This document shows positions 8,301 through 9,068 of a stretch of DNA of 9,068 nucleotides, one piece after another. Each line of letters opens with the position of its first letter. Position 1 is the first letter of the stretch. The position numbers were made by a program, and so were the translations under genes. The stretch covers positions 1 through 9,068 of the forward strand of contig JBNJEM010000308.1 of NCBI GenBank assembly GCA_051745935.1. The letters are read 5' to 3'. The notes under the pieces are model-generated. The model was not told where the DNA came from and ran no database searches. It was given only the letters and a program-made list of their open reading frames with translations. The DNA comes from JBNJEM01 sp051745935. GTDB taxonomy: Bacteria; Planctomycetota; Planctomycetia; Pirellulales; Pirellulaceae.

Positions 8301-8682
8301 CCCCGCCGGACCATCTGTCGACGGATACCTGCCCGTAGCGGTGGTTGGATTGAAGGGTCTGCCGCATCCGGTCGACGATCCGCCCATCGGGGTGCAGGCA
8401 GTGAACGACGAACTCGCCTTGATCGCAAGCCCGCGTCACTTGTTCCCCGTCGTCCAGACCGACGAAAACGCACAATCCGCCGCCTACCCCGCTGGCGCGG
8501 ATCAGGCCGTAGGCCGACGCGACCGGTTCGTCCGCCGCGGCCGATCGCGGGCCTGCGAGAATCAATGCCAAAAGGAAAAACGCGAGCGGACGCCACTGGG
8601 ATTTCCGCCTTCGATTCGCGGCGTTGAGCGGCCACCTCCGACAGCCACCGCTGAAAAAGAATCGAACCGTGTGGTCACTCAT
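5359..8682 (-). CDS. Exported PQQ-type beta-propeller protein with a methyltransferase-like N-domain
   Basis: A 1107-residue protein starting at the ATG at 8682, with GGGAGG 7 bases upstream. A signal peptide is visible: basic RRRK at 24-27, hydrophobic LAFFLLALILAG at 33-44, likely cleavage after SAAA at 50. Residues about 57-205 resemble a class I methyltransferase fold (VFVGLDDGE at 72-80, NLVNLLVADGL at 134-144, LVRVLCPNGVAYLG at 157-170), but the glycine-rich SAM loop is degenerate. The linker KPRPKEIDEWTHWLH (206-220) leads into a propeller. PQQ-type blade motifs of the form D-x-x-T/D-G-x-x-x-W recur near residues 290, 351, 402, 453, 518, 560, 750, 790, 851 and 1060 (for example AIDAETGEVFW, ALDLRTGKRLW). 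GHHHRCYRNKATTNYVLTG (about 582) and GTCRYGILPCNGLLY are family hallmarks as I recall them. Such fusions are common in planctomycetes and are often labelled BamB-like. Real cofactor binding and function are unknown. It is probably periplasmic or outer-envelope, and may share an operon with the GH42-like gene downstream. Confidence 0.88.
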   Translation of the reverse strand: MSDHTVRFFFSGGCRRWPLNAANRRRKSQWRPLAFFLLALILAGPRSAAADEPVASAYGLIRASGVGGGLCVFVGLDDGEQVTRACDQGEFVVHCLHPDGRIVDRMRQTLQSNHRYGQVSVDRWSGGALPYTENLVNLLVADGLPMVGEDGFSAEELVRVLCPNGVAYLGAREPAKAADLVARATAAGMDRVEVVGGESRWVRMVKPRPKEIDEWTHWLHGADGNAVAEDTVVGPPRRAQWVAEPRWQRHHETTPSLEAMVSSRGRLFAIINEAPAGVDGLPDRWNLVARDAFNGKLLWKRPIDEWGWKYWGDHSHGNGRWNHPTHISRRVVAIGDRVYATLGFNAPLTALDGATGQTVMTYPETEFTDEILYEDGTLVLSLNTAPQGPGRIDEKPPVEKAVTAIDAETGEVFWRTEGFEGAASKADAIERVTHLTMVAGGDKVFLVEENALVALDLRTGKRLWRKDRPPREKPVTYGSYYFTNLFSLLYHDGVVLFTEPDPTVKRLPWDVPAHADLMGLSAETGEVLWTRDCGIWGHYNPGDLFIIDGRLWIHDDEEFLMHAVDPKTGKTQRSVSTEEALVQGHHHRCYRNKATTNYVLTGRRGVEFIDLQSEENLRHHWVRGTCRYGILPCNGLLYAPPHPCVCYITAKLNGFWALAPERADHAQGKTGGGTPFQKGPAYGAALSDSSNADSENWPTYRHDAARSGSATTAVEPELEMAWETTIGGRVTSPVIAEDKVFVASCNKHIVWALSADGGKPLWKYTAGARVDTPPTVYRGLVLFGSADGWVYCLRAGDGKLVWRRRGAPQERRMMNRGQLESTWPIHGNILVQNGTAYFAAGRSSFLDGGILVYAVDPATGDVLQKRRIDSIDPKTGDMVESLMRYDMPPEALGALPDVLVGNGTHVYMRHLKFAPDSLKYRSAVEDLPEKRGKREHQSVGAHLMSVAGLLDDSWFNQTYWSVDGRSQSKLLVFDEETACGVKPFPGTARHSRAIFVPGRKGYTLFANDRPKHAKRWSVKIPVRARAMVLAGETLFLAGPPDLVPEDDPYAAFEGKLGAKLWAVSATDGERLAEYELASPPVFDGVAAARKRLYLSTENGTVLCYGKQ

Positions 8683-8689
8683 TGTTTTT

Positions 8690-8695
8690 CCTCCC
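8690..8695 (-). promoter_or_regulatory. Shine-Dalgarno sequence of the propeller gene
   Basis: The minus strand reads GGGAGG, 7 bases before the ATG at 8682, an optimal position. It fixes the start of the propeller protein just ahead of its signal peptide. I see no convincing -35/-10 pair upstream; TTGAAA near 8735 has no good -10 partner at proper spacing. Confidence 0.7.
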
Positions 8696-8975
8696 AGAAT
8701 TCGTGTACGAAATACGCCGCCACTTGCTGAGCTCTTTCAACGTTCAATGATTGTTTTGGCCAACCCAAATTGGCGTGGTCCCGGGAAGTTTCACGTGTTT
8801 CGCCATACTTCAGGCGTCCCGACAGCGAAGACAGTTGGGGGCGTGCGCATCGAAGTCCAGGACGGAATGGACGCTGCGCAATCTCGATCCCGGAACGGCA
8901 TTCTTCATGGCGGCCTTGGAAAGCGACAGCGGCTTCCTCGCGGCCGCACGCTATCTGGCCGCGATTGAAGTAGCC

Positions 8976-9064
8976 GTTCACGGGTGCCGCTACATGACCT
9001 GGACACGCAAGGCCCGCATGGATGCCACGGGCTTGTCCCGTGGTGGTTCACGTTCGCCGCTACA
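8976..9064. repeat. Pair of imperfect 19-bp direct repeats, 70 bp apart
   Basis: GTTCACGGGTGCCGCTACA (8976-8994) and GTTCACGTTCGCCGCTACA (9046-9064) match at 16 of 19 positions. All three mismatches lie together in the middle. They flank the hairpin at 9025-9043. The arrangement suggests a repeated unit of about 70 bp that may continue beyond the right edge, or two copies of a site flanking the hairpin. Confidence 0.5.
9025..9043. repeat. Hairpin with 7-bp perfect stem
   Basis: CCACGGG (9025-9031) and CCCGTGG (9037-9043) pair across the 5-base loop CTTGT. It lies between two direct repeats in a stretch without a confident gene. From memory, short palindromes of this kind (a CCACGGG / CCCGTGG pair) are scattered between genes in planctomycete genomes, but I cannot check that here. 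It has no U-run on either strand, so it does not look like an intrinsic terminator. Confidence 0.5.
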
Positions 9065-9068
9065 AACC

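Larger units (their letters stand above)
8683..9068. other. Right-hand region without a confident gene
   Basis: These 386 bases contain the ribosome binding site of the propeller gene, a hairpin, a pair of direct repeats and a weak plus-strand coding signal, all listed separately. No tRNA, transposase or recognised promoter is visible. The promoter of the propeller operon should lie here or further right, but I could not identify it. Confidence 0.5.
8751..9068 (+). pseudogene. Protein-like plus-strand frame, possible gene start or gene remnant
   Basis: This frame is open from just after a TGA at 8748-8750 to the right edge. From about 8868 it reads like a folded protein: WTLRNLDPGTAFFMAALESD, then GFLAAARYLAAIEVAVHGCRY. 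The composition is hydrophobic/acidic and third codon positions are mostly G or C. The first in-frame ATG (8907) falls inside this good-looking stretch and lacks a Shine-Dalgarno sequence; GTG at 8775 and TTG at 8751 are the only other starts considered. The part after about 8995 (TRKARMDATGLSRGGSRS) looks less protein-like and covers the hairpin repeat. It could be a 5'-truncated or repeat-disrupted remnant, or a real gene continuing right. I do not recognise the family. Confidence 0.25.

Noticed and set aside
8679..8981. A 100-residue minus-strand frame whose TGA overlaps the propeller ATG (ATGA), as in translational coupling
   Set aside because: Its sequence is low in hydrophobic order and Arg/Glu-rich, its start lacks a ribosome binding site, codon third positions near its end are not GC-biased, and it covers the leader where the propeller gene's Shine-Dalgarno sequence lies. 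The overlap is probably chance.

Overview
The window looks like part of a planctomycete chromosome, probably close to the Pirellulaceae. This rests on family knowledge, not on a marker gene. It is GC-rich and holds two very large exported proteins of kinds typical of that phylum. One is a PQQ-type beta-propeller with a decayed methyltransferase-like N-terminus. The other is a giant protein built around a glycoside hydrolase family 42 (GH42)-like core. All three confident complete genes and one partial gene lie on the minus strand, so transcription runs from right to left.

Right end (8683-9068): no confident gene. This stretch holds the upstream region and ribosome binding site of the propeller gene, a 7-bp hairpin (9025-9043), two copies of an imperfect 19-bp direct repeat 70 bp apart, and a plus-strand reading frame that looks protein-like but has no clear start.

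Centre right (5359-8682): a 1107-residue exported beta-propeller protein. Centre (533-5215): a 1560-residue exported protein with a class I amidotransferase/ThuA-like fold, Ig-like modules, a GH42-like barrel, a GH42 trimerisation-like domain and a C-terminal Ig-like domain. The two genes are 143 bp apart, each has a strong Shine-Dalgarno sequence, and no clear terminator separates them. They may be co-transcribed and work together outside the cytoplasm on polysaccharide-related substrates, but the substrate cannot be read from the sequence.

Left end (1-397): a type II toxin-antitoxin pair, with a Phd/YefM-type antitoxin followed 3 bp later by a PIN-domain (VapC-like) toxin that runs off the window. 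Directly upstream is a near-consensus sigma-70 promoter (TTGACA, 17 bp, TACAAT). Its predicted start point falls on the antitoxin ATG, so the transcript is probably leaderless. The toxin has its own internal Shine-Dalgarno sequence.

I saw no rRNA, tRNA, CRISPR array, integrase or insertion-sequence transposase. I found no clearly new multi-gene system. The points most worth checking are the leaderless antitoxin promoter, the apparent loss of the GH42 nucleophile, the odd N-terminal extension of the GH42-like protein, and the repeat-bearing right edge.
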